A DNA stretch of 33,562 nucleotides from Oligoflexia bacterium (GCA_015231955.1 JADGAN010000050.1:1-33562); one strand, 5' to 3'. Shown: positions 1 through 8,624, numbered from the stretch's first letter. Made by a program: numbers and translations. Notes: a model not told the origin generated them from the sequence alone.

Positions 1-42
1 TTGAAACCGTATACTGTCCCCGCTAGCTTCACACTGGAACTG

Positions 43-569
43 CTAACAAATACTGCTACCAGCCCCCCTGCTACCTGCTTGCTGGATTTGTAAAACTGTT
101 TTACTGGAATCCAGTTTAAACTTACTCTTTTTTATATCAACATAGTATGCGAAATAAGACCAAACCAGAACATAATAAATGGCAGTATCAATAAATATTC
201 TCGCATACAACAGTATTTTGCCATCACCACTAAACACTAATGATTTATTGAAATCAAAACGACCATAATTACTAATTAATAGATACGTATTAATTACTAA
301 CAAGCTCACAAGGATAGCATACGAAGATAAAAACATCTCTTTGATTGTGCTTATACATACAGACCTGTAAAACATATTTTTAGTTTTTAAAATAGGTTTC
401 ATATGAAAACATATAACAATGATCAGTATGATGACATTAGTATAGAAAGCATCGCAATGCTTTTCCATGTGAGGCACAATAAGTATGATTTTCAAAAGCA
501 TGTAAATAGCATAAAAACATAAAGCAATTAACATAGAATGGTTTTCATGACTGCATTTATTTTTTTCAT
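43..569 (-). pseudogene. Broken copy of a multi-pass membrane protein family
   Basis: An open frame of 163 codons (534 down to 43) matches the first ~150 residues of the two longer paralogues at 3313-4221 and 4606-5529: a shared MLIAL.FY..YM..K..L..PH.EKH.DA start and a later FDFNKSLVFSG block. The paralogues are 302 and 307 residues, so this copy lacks the C-terminal half; after about residue 148 the match is lost and a short unrelated Gly/Ser/Cys tail precedes the stop. At the 5' end an ATG at 569 (overlapping the stop of the upstream protease-like gene as TAATG) reads MKKINAVMK, resembling the paralogue N-terminus, then goes out of frame. One extra A in the AAAA run near 546 would restore the frame into NHSMLIAL. 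I read it as a degraded gene, although translation from the ATG at 534 remains possible. No function is recognised for the family. Confidence 0.6.
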
Positions 570-2146
570 TATTTTGCCTTCTTGATTATCTCTGGGATTA
601 ACATGATCTCAGGAAAATCTACTCCATAAAAATATTTCTTAAGGTTGTTTTCCAGATATTCACTGTTGTCTAAGTCTAATTCAACATGAGGACGAACTCC
701 TTGTCCTTCAATAACATACATGCCATTCGAGTTATCATAAAGTCGAGCTACTGAGAGTCTGATTGATGCCTGGACACCAGGAAAATCCAAAGAGATAGGA
801 TTACCAGTAGCACCTTGAGATTTTTTTCCAACAATGGTGAATTTGCCTGTCAGGTCTTTTTTTACCAAATATAGAAACTGTTCCGATGTGGAGATTTCTT
901 CACCATTAGTTATAATAACCCATCGTCGATTTAAGTACTTTTCTTCCAGTTTATTTTTACAAGAGTTGATGTCTAATCCATATCTCTTTAAATAATCTAT
1001 ACCACCTTTGAATTTATTAAGATCTAATAAATCCTTGTTTTCGCTGCCTATATGAACGTCTGTCAATAGCGAATCCAGTGCTTCTTGCGAATCAATATTG
1101 TTGTCTATTGTAAACCTCCTTATTTCTATTTTTGCCATATTTTCGATAATTGAGTTATTTCCAAAATGGCACAAAAAATCAATCATCAGGTTAGTTTGTC
1201 CACCTTTGTTGCCAGATATATCAATAAAAACAGGAGAGGAACTATCTGTAAGTTCTAGAAAATTTTTGATTTTGCTTAAAAATTCCTCCTGCTTGTTTTC
1301 ATACCATGATCTAATCCAAATATAAGTATGATTACTTTTAGAAATGCAAGCACCAATATTAAAATCACTATTGGGAAGAATATTTTCACAGTTATATTGG
1401 GAAAGGAATTCTAACGTCCTTCCGAAATTGGGATTCATGTGTGCATGCATGATTGATCTTTTTGGCCCATATCCAACACAAAGATTATAACTCGCTTGAA
1501 TTTCAATCTCCTGAGATGTTAAAATCTCTTTTAATTTCAATTCAATATTATTGATTTTATCATCCTCTCTTTTTCTTAAAAGTGTATCGATAAAGTTCGT
1601 AGTGATTGCAGATGGCAACACATTGATGTTTTTTCCATTTATCTCAAGAACTTTAAATACTTTAATTATTCCATTTGTATCAACCAAATAAACATAACTA
1701 CTAATTGCCTTTGAATTCACAATAGGGAAGATAGGTGATCCTTGGAAACTATTTTTTAAAATACTTCCACCACTTGCCACCACAGGAAGTATTTTTCCCT
1801 GGAAAGACGAAAAACAAACACTTGAATGGATGTCTTTTAAAGACTCAATTTCTTGTTTTAAATTCTGGACAAAATCGCAATAATTACACAATGTTTTCTT
1901 GGAAAACTCGCAAATCTCTCTACTGACAAGTGCTCCCGATTCACTGACATAAGGAGCTTGTAGTTTATTAATAATCTTTTCGATTCTTATTTTTTCTTCA
2001 TCGATACTATCTTGAGATATTTTCTGACTTAGAATTGAAAATTTATTATGTGTTTTTATAGTGAAATCACCATCATTTTCCTGACAATGACACACCAGAG
2101 CATCCTGAAAAACAAATAAAATAATTGCATAAAAAATAATTTTCAT
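569..2146 (-). CDS. Exported S41-family (tail-specific/IRBP-type) peptidase-like protein
   Basis: 525 residues starting with a signal peptide (hydrophobic residues 2-20, then Cys-rich and acidic), so probably exported. The C-terminal third looks like the S41 serine peptidase fold: a strand plus Gly-Gly (VFIDISGNKGGQTN), then NGEEISTSEQF, where S419 aligns with the family nucleophile and S421/E422 follow, then IVGKKSQGATGNP, and finally GQGVRPHVE, which matches the closing GxGVxPDxxV motif. The Lys of the CtpA/Prc Ser-Lys dyad is absent: Ala446 sits where it is expected. The surrounding G..S.GATGNP resembles the S41B/IRBP branch, which uses a different triad. It may therefore be an S41B-type enzyme or an inactive relative. 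The N-terminal ~250 residues, with a CNYC pair, are unrecognised. The stop overlaps the ATG of the broken membrane gene downstream (TAATG). A TATAAT box lies 8-13 bases upstream of the start. Confidence 0.7.
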   Translation of the reverse strand: MKIIFYAIILFVFQDALVCHCQENDGDFTIKTHNKFSILSQKISQDSIDEEKIRIEKIINKLQAPYVSESGALVSREICEFSKKTLCNYCDFVQNLKQEIESLKDIHSSVCFSSFQGKILPVVASGGSILKNSFQGSPIFPIVNSKAISSYVYLVDTNGIIKVFKVLEINGKNINVLPSAITTNFIDTLLRKREDDKINNIELKLKEILTSQEIEIQASYNLCVGYGPKRSIMHAHMNPNFGRTLEFLSQYNCENILPNSDFNIGACISKSNHTYIWIRSWYENKQEEFLSKIKNFLELTDSSSPVFIDISGNKGGQTNLMIDFLCHFGNNSIIENMAKIEIRRFTIDNNIDSQEALDSLLTDVHIGSENKDLLDLNKFKGGIDYLKRYGLDINSCKNKLEEKYLNRRWVIITNGEEISTSEQFLYLVKKDLTGKFTIVGKKSQGATGNPISLDFPGVQASIRLSVARLYDNSNGMYVIEGQGVRPHVELDLDNSEYLENNLKKYFYGVDFPEIMLIPEIIKKAK

Positions 2147-2160
2147 AATGTCTATTATAC
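2147..2160 (-). promoter_or_regulatory. Possible -10 box just upstream of the S41-like gene
   Basis: On the minus strand a perfect TATAAT (2159-2154) directly preceded by TG lies 7 bases before the ATG at 2146, and no Shine-Dalgarno sequence is visible. If used, the transcript would be leaderless or nearly so. No good -35 hexamer is seen at 17 bases. Such a box can arise by chance in AT-rich DNA. Confidence 0.35.
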
Positions 2161-2307
2161 AGCAATATCTTCATTTAAATTATCCGTTTTAGAAATAAAA
2201 ACAGCGATATCATAAAAACAAAGATTTACGTTCATGCAATCAAGAGATTGCACTAAACTTAAAAGTTCTAAAGTTTATATTGCATATTTTATTGATAGAA
2301 AAAAAAG

Positions 2308-2340
2308 GCTTCGACCATGAGACCGGCCACTTATGCCTAA
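2308..2340 (-). repeat. Solo 3'-end remnant of the DUF6399-type insertion sequence (copy A)
   Basis: This stretch matches, in the same reading direction, the element ends at 25734-25770 and 26062-26077 and the inverse of 29201-29232. The shared core is GGCC.CGA.CA..AGAC.GGCCA..TATGC.TA. No transposase fragment is recognisable beside it. It lies in the 345-base gap between the S41-like gene and the Cys/Pro-rich secreted protein gene. The rest of that gap is AT-rich, with no gene or convincing terminator that I can see. Confidence 0.6.
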
Positions 2341-2491
2341 TGGGCCTTTGAAAAGGGATAAATAAATCAGCGCTAATCACCATAATCCAAAAATTGGGAA
2401 AATATTTTCTATCTTTTTGGACACCCTAGATTAAAGCTTTTCCTAAATCGGTGATCGCTCGTCCTGGTCGCCCTGGTGACAGTTTTCTCGA

Positions 2492-3322
2492 TTAGTAGTA
2501 ACTTGTAAAAAATGGCATGGGATTATGAATAAAACATCGACGCCCAGTTTGCTGCGCATTTCTGCAATTTTTGCACCCACTAACAACGTTACTAGCTTTA
2601 GGTTGTGGTTCAGCAACTGGTGGTATGTATGGAGGGGCCACTGGTGGTTGATAATACTCCTCTTGAAAGACTTGATTTAGGGTTTCATCGATGAGGGATG
2701 CTTCTTGTGGATAGGCCTGTGAATACTCTGCAGTTCCAGGAATATCACTCATTACTTCTTCTGCGCTAGCAGATTCAACCATTAATGGTAAATTACATAC
2801 TAATCCTGCTCCAGCTGTAAGGGCAGCACAGACAGCTGCTCCTTGTAGTCCACCGGAGGAAATTGTTGCTACTCCACATGCTGTACTTGTCGCGGCCATT
2901 GCTCCAAGCACTGCTGTCACATTAGAGGCAAGATTATTTGATGGAGCAAGGAAATCGCAAATGCCATCAACACAACATAAATTTCCTGTAACGTTTTCTT
3001 TGGAAAAATCCTTAATTGCAACGACACAGTGACTCTCAACTTTTTTAGTTATCTTTGCGTAATTTGTCGATTCCATGAATTTGATATCAATACCGAAATT
3101 TATAAACTCTTCTTGAAATTCAGGAGAGTTTTCTTTTGTTGATGAATCCATAATGAAGAGTTCATTTCCCCTAAAGTTCTTTATATATAAAAGATTTACA
3201 CCATCTTTTATAAACAGATACTGATCGCAATTGCCATCTGGTACTTTTTGCCTTTCACCTGCAAATACATTAATACTAAAAAAAACACTAATTAACAGAA
3301 GTAAATATTGTTTTATTTCCAT
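2492..3322 (-). CDS. Exported Cys/Pro-rich protein of unknown function
   Basis: About 276 residues. The start is the ATG at 3322, because AAGGAG lies 5-6 bases before it; the GTG two codons earlier is too close to that site. A signal peptide (MEIKQYLLLLISVFFSINVFA, cut near AGE) indicates export. Residues ~130-180 form an Ala/Gly/Thr-rich, hydrophobic stretch with several Cys. Residues ~215-240 are proline-rich (QPPVAPPYIPPVAEP). The C-terminus carries CKNC...RRCFIH, which could bind metal or form disulphides. The start overlaps the end of the upstream membrane gene by 10 bases, so the two are co-transcribed and probably coupled in translation. I do not recognise a family; a hydrophobic centre in a secreted protein is compatible with a membrane-active effector, but this is only a guess. 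Confidence 0.65.
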   Translation of the reverse strand: MEIKQYLLLLISVFFSINVFAGERQKVPDGNCDQYLFIKDGVNLLYIKNFRGNELFIMDSSTKENSPEFQEEFINFGIDIKFMESTNYAKITKKVESHCVVAIKDFSKENVTGNLCCVDGICDFLAPSNNLASNVTAVLGAMAATSTACGVATISSGGLQGAAVCAALTAGAGLVCNLPLMVESASAEEVMSDIPGTAEYSQAYPQEASLIDETLNQVFQEEYYQPPVAPPYIPPVAEPQPKASNVVSGCKNCRNAQQTGRRCFIHNPMPFFTSYY

Positions 3323-4221
3323 GGCCACTCCTTAAGTTTTTTAAGTTTATTTTCATATGAAACGAAAGTAAAAAGTATTGGTGGAACACTCGTAGAAAAT
3401 ACTGTAGTCATGACAAAATAATTTATATTTATTGAAAATGGGAAATAGTGATCAATGATAACTATTAGTGAATATGGAGCTATTACAAAAAGAAGGTATA
3501 TTGTTGGGTTGAAAATATTTCTTTCAACTACGTCATTATTAGGTTTTTTATTCAAACATACTTTTTTATAGTTTTCATACAACAATAAAATGAATATCCC
3601 TGTTGTAATAACTCCAAGAAATCCCGCCAAAACTTCCAATCGAAATTTGTCTAATATTATCAAGAGTGCATAAATCAATATCGTTATTAATGTATTTGAC
3701 CACAGAGAATGGTTCCATAACATATTTGATATTTTGTATCTTGCAATAATTGAGTCTGGAGATATTTTTAGGATGTTTTTTTTTCTATCAATAAAACATG
3801 CGATATAAGCTCCTATTATGATAGAATGAATAACGATGTCAATGCATACTTTTGTGTATAATAGCGACTTATCTCCTCCACTGAATACTAATTGTTTGTT
3901 AAAGTTAAAATTATCATAATCAGTAATGAACAAAAATGTATTAATTAGGATTAAAACAATAATGGCCGCATACCATAAAGAGAATGTTTTAATGATTTTG
4001 CCTGCATTTAATGGTTCAAATAAGATGTATTTTAATTTTAAAATAGATTTGAAATGAAAACAGACAATAAACACTAATGCAATAGTAATTGCGCAAAGAG
4101 CATCATAGTGTTTTTCTAAATGAGGTATAATAAGCACAATCTTAAAAAACATATAGGTTATATAAAAGATGAGTGCAATCAGCATAGAGTAATGCTTATT
4201 GTTGTATCCATTTATTTCCAT
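3313..4221 (-). CDS. Multi-pass membrane protein, paralogue of the genes at 43 and 4606
   Basis: 302 residues with about seven hydrophobic segments (roughly 14-34, 42-58, 83-103, 125-145, 176-192, 200-217, 241-290). An AGAGGGA ribosome site precedes the ATG. It shares with the full-length paralogue at 4606-5529 the blocks LI.YI.YM..K..L..P..E.HYDA, DYDNF.FNKQ.VF.G, KYKIS..LW..SLW and ILLLYENY.KV.L, and both have HFPFS.N near the end. The conserved asymmetric motifs (EKHYDA, DFNKQLVF, YENYKKV) suggest a real family rather than generic helices. No known transporter or enzyme signature is visible. It overlaps the downstream exported Cys/Pro-rich protein and forms a two-gene unit with it, paralleling the broken paralogue next to the S41-like gene. 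Confidence 0.7.
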   Translation of the reverse strand: MEINGYNNKHYSMLIALIFYITYMFFKIVLIIPHLEKHYDALCAITIALVFIVCFHFKSILKLKYILFEPLNAGKIIKTFSLWYAAIIVLILINTFLFITDYDNFNFNKQLVFSGGDKSLLYTKVCIDIVIHSIIIGAYIACFIDRKKNILKISPDSIIARYKISNMLWNHSLWSNTLITILIYALLIILDKFRLEVLAGFLGVITTGIFILLLYENYKKVCLNKKPNNDVVERNIFNPTIYLLFVIAPYSLIVIIDHYFPFSININYFVMTTVFSTSVPPILFTFVSYENKLKKLKEWPWK

Positions 4222-4605
4222 TCAATATCCCTCTAAATAAACGAAACAGAAGAATTAATTAATTGTAATATTTTTAATACTAGAACACATTTATTCGTGA
4301 TAAAAATATAAAACACCATAGTCATGTTTTTTTCAATAGTTATTAATTTTACAAAGGGCCATCGGAATAATCGATTTGACAAAAATACTGGCCAGTTGCA
4401 TGGTGCTTTTGTGAGGGTTGAGGGACTAAGTCTAGTTGGCACCAATAATTTTAATTTATTTTATACTCAATATATATGCTCTTGGTTTCATTTGATTTGT
4501 TGAAAAACAAAATCATGTATATTGCTCGTTGTTGTATAATATTCTAAAGCACGAATCAATATAGAAACAAGCAATTGATAAAATGTTTAACCAGGAAAAT
4601 ACAAC
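4222..4605. other. 384-base divergent intergenic region
   Basis: Separates the minus-strand membrane gene (start 4221) from the plus-strand paralogue (start 4606). It is AT-rich, except for 4355-4445, which is less AT-rich and open on both strands but without recognisable protein content. An imperfect inverted repeat (GATTTGTT...AACAAAATC) lies around 4493-4513. A TATAAT at 4535-4540 could be the -10 box of the 4606 gene, with a leader of about 60 bases; no good -35 is seen. Confidence 0.45.
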
Positions 4606-5529
4606 ATGGAAATGAATACGCACATGCGCATCACTGAAAACAAATTTATGCTATTTATTTTGATCTTTTATGTTGCATACATGATTTTAAAGCTTTCGCT
4701 AATTGCACCTTATATAGAGAGACATTATGACGCTTTTTATACAAATGCTATTGTGTTGATTTTTGTTATATCTTTTTATCTAAAACCACTTTCAAGTATT
4801 CGCAGAACACCTTCTGCTTTTCTAGATGCACGCATGTTTGTCAAGTCATTCCCTTTACAGCATTTAATTCTTTTATTTTTAGTAATACTCAATTCATGTT
4901 TATTGATTAGTGATTATGATAATTTTGATTTCAACAAGCAAGTGGTGTTTCTAGGCAAAGATCAAGCGATGTTCGGAGCTAGAATATTTATTGATATAAT
5001 TATATATTTTATTGTTATCGGAACCTATGTTGAATATTACAAAAATATAACAATAAAAGTTTCTCTAGATTCGGTCATGCACAAATATAAGATATCACAT
5101 GTGTTGTGGCATGATTCGCTCTGGTTAAGCATACTCATTGGAATGTCACAGTATTGTCTTGCGATGGTATTAAATAGATATAATTTAATTTTTTGGTTGT
5201 ATTTTTTTTATATTTTAGCGATAGGTATATTTATTTTGTTGTTATACGAGAACTATAGAAAAGTTCATCTAAGCAGAAGCTCAAATACAATAGTTATACA
5301 AAAGAATATTTTCAAACCAACTACATGTGTGGTTTTCTGTTTCATCATATCTTGCCCACTTGCTATTGTTGATCATTTTTTCCCTTTTTCAAAAAATGTA
5401 TCCATTATATTGTTTTTCAACATATTAATCCCACTGGGTATTGCCCCGTTTATTTGGGGACTGGATTGGGATTTGTATAAAAAAAATAAAAAATGCGCAG
5501 CAAACTTGGAGTCGATGCTTCGTTCATAA
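4606..5529 (+). CDS. Multi-pass membrane protein, full-length paralogue of the 3313-4221 gene
   Basis: 307 residues, about seven hydrophobic segments, with the same conserved blocks as the neighbour: APYIERHYDAFYTNAIVLIF, DYDNFDFNKQVVFLG, ARIFIDIIIYF, HKYKISHVLWHDSLW, ILLLYENYRKVHL and HFFPFSKN. AGGAAA lies about 7 bases before the ATG. It stands alone on the plus strand, divergent from its paralogue, and has no secreted partner gene beside it. The AT-rich composition, with many ATA/AGA codons, matches the other accessory genes of this end of the window rather than the following lat gene. Function is not recognised. Confidence 0.65.
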   Translation: MEMNTHMRITENKFMLFILIFYVAYMILKLSLIAPYIERHYDAFYTNAIVLIFVISFYLKPLSSIRRTPSAFLDARMFVKSFPLQHLILLFLVILNSCLLISDYDNFDFNKQVVFLGKDQAMFGARIFIDIIIYFIVIGTYVEYYKNITIKVSLDSVMHKYKISHVLWHDSLWLSILIGMSQYCLAMVLNRYNLIFWLYFFYILAIGIFILLLYENYRKVHLSRSSNTIVIQKNIFKPTTCVVFCFIISCPLAIVDHFFPFSKNVSIILFFNILIPLGIAPFIWGLDWDLYKKNKKCAANLESMLRS

Positions 5530-5564
5530 TCCAATGCAGTGGTTTTTACCAAATGCACAGAGCA

Positions 5565-5599
5565 GTTTACACTTCACAGTTCACGGTTTACAGTCTATA
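5565..5599 (+). repeat. Five tandem degenerate 7-bp units upstream of lat
   Basis: The units read GTTTACA, CTTCACA, GTTCACG, GTTTACA, GTCTATA with no bases between them, ending about 41 bases before the lat ATG. The pattern (G/C)T(T/C)(T/C)A(C/T)(A/G) repeats in phase. It may be a simple-sequence repeat or a regulator binding array; nothing else explains it. Confidence 0.5.
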
Positions 5600-5640
5600 G
5601 GAACGAGGGATAGTTAATAGCACGATTTAGACAAAGGATC

Positions 5641-6978
5641 ATGGCCGTGGTACATCCAGGAAGTATTTGTACGCAAATGATGGATGAGCTTAAGCACTAT
5701 TTTATAGAGGAACCCAATCCTTTTGCCATCGATGTTGAGAAGTGCAAAGGGATGTGGCTGCACACTTTAGATGGGGATCTGGTTTTTGATTGGTGTTGCA
5801 TTTATGGCTCAAAACTTTTGGGCTTTAATCATCCACGCATGCGTGATCCACAATACGTAGAAAAGCTGATCACTGCTGCGAATAACAAGCTCTCTAATCC
5901 CTACTATTTGACCAAAGATTCGTTATCCTATTATCGCCTCATTCACGAGCTTATGCCTAAATCCATGTTGCCTTATAAGCAAAGCGTACGCATTTTAACC
6001 ACCAACTCAGGTGCAGAAGCGATGGAAAATATGATGAAGTATTTCATGACACTTCATCGTAATCGCTTGCTGAGTGCAGGCAAGAGTGTTAATTGCCGTC
6101 GTTTTGTCTACTTTGAGCAAGGATTTCATGGGCGCACTGGCTTTGCTGTCAATGCTACAGAGGCGCAACAAGATCCGATTATCACACGCGATTATAAAGG
6201 TCTGCTGGCGGGCAATTTGGTTGTTCCCTTTCCGGCCATTGATAACTCCTCCACCGGGAATGTTCACTCTAAAAATCTTGAGCGCATGCACTCTGCCCTA
6301 GAACATATTGAGTTCGTGCTTAAGGCCTATGGTGATGAGATCGTGGGCATGATGATTGAGCCCATTCAAAGTTCGGGTGGACAACGAATTGCTCTAAAAG
6401 AGTTTTACCAAAAGCTGAGTGAGCTTTGCCACCGCCACCATGTCTATCTTGGTTTCGATGAAGTACAAACGGCGGGTGGGCAAACAGGTGCCTTCTTTTG
6501 TAGTGACCTCTTTGATCTGCCTCATGCACCAGAAGCAGTTGCTACCTCTAAAAAGCTAGGCCACGGCGTTTTATACATGAAAAATTCGTTGCAAGAGTCG
6601 GGTGCTTTAGACTCCACTTGGTGTGGATCCTATGTCGATATGATCCGCTTTATGCAAGAGTGGAAAATCGTCCTTGATGAACAGTTAGTCGAACAAGTAC
6701 CGAAGAAGAGCGCTTACTTTGTTGCAAAACTGCAAGGCCTTACAGAGCGCTATCCTAAGCTTCTCTCCAACATCAGGGGATATGGCCTTTATCAAGGATT
6801 CTCACTCCCTAATGCCCAAGTAAAGTCGGAGCTCTTTCACCTCGCTCTTCAAAAAGAAAATCTCTTTCTCTTTCCTGCAGGAATCAATAGCATCCGCTTC
6901 CGCCCCACTTTAGATGTCAGCATAAGCGACATTGATGAACTCATCGTACGCTTGGATCGCGTGCTTCCACTTCTCTAA
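5641..6978 (+). CDS. lat: L-lysine 6-transaminase (lysine epsilon-aminotransferase)
   Basis: 445 residues, the usual length for Lat. This class-III PLP aminotransferase moves the epsilon-amino group of lysine to 2-oxoglutarate, giving aminoadipate semialdehyde and glutamate (lysine catabolism). Family marks: TTNSGAEAMENMMKY (cofactor phosphate region), FEQGFHGRTG, MIEPIQSSGG, then GFDEVQTAGGQTG with the PLP-ring Asp, and ATSKKLGHGV, where K304 or K305 should form the Schiff base. The segment LDSTWCGSYVDMIRF and the ending SIRFRPTLDVS.SDIDE match the Lat branch rather than ornithine or GABA aminotransferases. AAAGGA precedes the ATG. The gene stands alone and converges with the DUF4956 gene, ending 5 bases from it with no obvious terminator between them. 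Confidence 0.9.
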   Translation: MAVVHPGSICTQMMDELKHYFIEEPNPFAIDVEKCKGMWLHTLDGDLVFDWCCIYGSKLLGFNHPRMRDPQYVEKLITAANNKLSNPYYLTKDSLSYYRLIHELMPKSMLPYKQSVRILTTNSGAEAMENMMKYFMTLHRNRLLSAGKSVNCRRFVYFEQGFHGRTGFAVNATEAQQDPIITRDYKGLLAGNLVVPFPAIDNSSTGNVHSKNLERMHSALEHIEFVLKAYGDEIVGMMIEPIQSSGGQRIALKEFYQKLSELCHRHHVYLGFDEVQTAGGQTGAFFCSDLFDLPHAPEAVATSKKLGHGVLYMKNSLQESGALDSTWCGSYVDMIRFMQEWKIVLDEQLVEQVPKKSAYFVAKLQGLTERYPKLLSNIRGYGLYQGFSLPNAQVKSELFHLALQKENLFLFPAGINSIRFRPTLDVSISDIDELIVRLDRVLPLL

Positions 6979-6983
6979 GGATC

Positions 6984-7511
6984 CTAACGCCGACGTATCA
7001 GCTTAACGACTAAAACCAGCAATAAGGCCAAACTTACGTAAGCAGCAGTCATCATCCAGCCAAGCTTAATCTCTCCCAACCCATTGGCAACACCAACAAT
7101 AATTCCAAAGAGTAGATTAGAGGCAAGATTTTTTTTTCCAATCTTCACTCGAAAGCGTGTGATGGTGAGTGCAGCACCAATAGCAAAGGCCCGTGCCAAG
7201 TTATTATTCACCAAAATCATAATCCCGGTGATCCCCACACAAAGAAAGAGAATATTGGAGGCACCCATCAAGAGTTGTACATTAGCATTAGCATTTGCAT
7301 TAGCATTACCCTTGCCGCCTCCCTCTTCTTCTTCTTCAGTAGGATCGTTTCCGCTTAAGCTCTTCTCCATGATGATCGTTATCAATACCAAGAGAATACC
7401 CGCCACAAATGAATGCAGCAAAATAATGATAATCTCCTGCTCCGAGATTGCGAGCGTATCACTGAGCAACTGGTTACCTAGAATATTCGCAATGCCGCTA
7501 CTGTTCATCAT
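6984..7511 (-). CDS. DUF4956-family membrane protein paired with a VTC polyphosphate polymerase
   Basis: About 175 residues. I start at the tandem ATG-ATG at 7511/7508, because GGGTGA lies 5-6 bases upstream and just after the VTC stop; the longer frame to 7562 would run into the VTC gene. One membrane segment near residues 30-50 is followed by an acidic/Gly loop and an Asn-Ala repeat (NANANANAN, from five 6-base units at 7279-7308), then three more hydrophobic segments. The block ALTITRFRVKIGKKNLASNLLFGIIVG..NGLGEI is the DUF4956 signature. In many bacteria DUF4956 follows a VTC-domain gene, as here with a 5-base gap. A role in placing or exporting polyphosphate is an inference from this pairing only. 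Confidence 0.8.
   Translation of the reverse strand: MMNSSGIANILGNQLLSDTLAISEQEIIIILLHSFVAGILLVLITIIMEKSLSGNDPTEEEEEGGGKGNANANANANVQLLMGASNILFLCVGITGIMILVNNNLARAFAIGAALTITRFRVKIGKKNLASNLLFGIIVGVANGLGEIKLGWMMTAAYVSLALLLVLVVKLIRRR
7279..7308 (+). repeat. Hexanucleotide repeat encoding an Asn-Ala linker
   Basis: Five GCATTA-type units (ACATTA, GCATTA, GCATTT, GCATTA, GCATTA) encode the NANANANAN loop of the DUF4956 protein. Copy-number change would keep the frame and alter loop length only. Confidence 0.7.
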
Positions 7512-7516
7512 TATTT

Positions 7517-8488
7517 TCACCCTAGAAACATCTTTGAAACCATCTCTGCAGTGAAGTGGCAATATTTAGAAAAAGGAGTTTTGACTAAATTAAACTCCGC
7601 CAGCATCTCTTGCATCCACGGAGGAAACACCTCTCCTTCACCGCACTTTGTCTCCATCACCACAATATTTTTAGTCTCAATTTTTTGGATAATCTCCTGC
7701 ATTTTGTTAATAATAACTGGATCAGCGATCCAATTATCCTTCATGGTCGCAATTGACCCGGCCTCTGAGAGCACTTCACTAAAGATGTGATCCTTTAGCT
7801 GCAATTGATTTTTTGCACACTCTTTAGGAAATAAAAATTCAGAGGACAATCCAGAATCGATGGTGATGCGAAATTCATTAAGCTCATAAGCGCGCCTGCG
7901 ATAGCCAATTCGTACGACAGGAATAGTATCAAAGCTTTTAAATAGCTCTTGTGCCTTATACACTCTCTTGGCCAATTTTTCTGGAGAAAGTTTGGGATTT
8001 AATTGTAATAGTTTTTCAGAGCACTCTGGTACAATCCCCTGCTCTAATGCCCAAAGATCTTCTCGACTCATAGCAAAGCGCACTTTTCTGGTTTTCTCTA
8101 GCTCTTTCTTCTTTACTTCAAAATAGAGGCAATCGTTATCCCACTCTCCTCCCGGTGCATACTTTCGAATGCGCATTTTATAGCGCACAGGCAGTGATAA
8201 TAAGTGGTGACGAAAAAATTCTAACCGTGGAGAGTCGTAATAGGTCGACTCAATTAAAGAGTACCTCACATCATGCCCATTATAAGAAGGAAGCATCCTC
8301 GCCTCCACCCTTTCAAGAATCTTTGGCAAGATTTCTTCAGATAAAATATACTTCTCTTCCAGGCGATCAAAAAGGTGCTCTTCTCGCGAAAGAAGAGAAC
8401 TAGAAACTACACCAATCCCTATTTTTTTAATATTTCCGTGATTCGCTTGATGCTGAGAATACTGATTATACTGAGAAACAGTTTGCAT
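7517..8488 (-). CDS. VTC-domain polyphosphate polymerase
   Basis: 323 residues. VTC domains polymerise polyphosphate from ATP inside a tunnel lined with basic residues. Visible family marks, in order: FDRLEEKYILSEE (E.KY at the start of the domain, ~residue 42), YSLIESTYYDSP, VRYKMRIRKY (basic strand), DCLYFEVKKKELEKTRKVRF (E.K.K plus K.R), VVRIGYRRRAYEL, FRITIDSGL, and the closing VVMETKCGE..P.WM......VKTPFSKYCHF, where the Glu corresponds to the metal-binding Glu of yeast Vtc4 and SKY follows. The first ~35 residues are polar and Gln/Asn-rich. A GGGGGA ribosome site precedes the ATG at 8488. The gene is followed at once by DUF4956, the common pairing. No SPX domain is present. Confidence 0.88.
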   Translation of the reverse strand: MQTVSQYNQYSQHQANHGNIKKIGIGVVSSSLLSREEHLFDRLEEKYILSEEILPKILERVEARMLPSYNGHDVRYSLIESTYYDSPRLEFFRHHLLSLPVRYKMRIRKYAPGGEWDNDCLYFEVKKKELEKTRKVRFAMSREDLWALEQGIVPECSEKLLQLNPKLSPEKLAKRVYKAQELFKSFDTIPVVRIGYRRRAYELNEFRITIDSGLSSEFLFPKECAKNQLQLKDHIFSEVLSEAGSIATMKDNWIADPVIINKMQEIIQKIETKNIVVMETKCGEGEVFPPWMQEMLAEFNLVKTPFSKYCHFTAEMVSKMFLG

Positions 8489-8624
8489 AAGTTTCCCCCT
8501 ACATCTATGTGCTATTTAAAGGTAAAACCGCAACTGCCGATTGTAAGCATCACTCTCTAATAGTGTCAATCTCCCTCTTGCGCTATTACTAAATAATTTT
8601 TTCCTATGTTTAGACAAAAAAAGA

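Noticed and set aside
4376-4410. TTGACA as a promoter for the 4606 gene
   Set aside because: No -10 hexamer at 16-18 bases; the TATAAT at 4535 is too far away.
4233-4445. 70-codon minus-strand open frame upstream of the membrane protein gene
   Set aside because: No ribosome site, no recognisable protein, and the plus strand is equally open here; likely a chance frame in a less AT-rich island.
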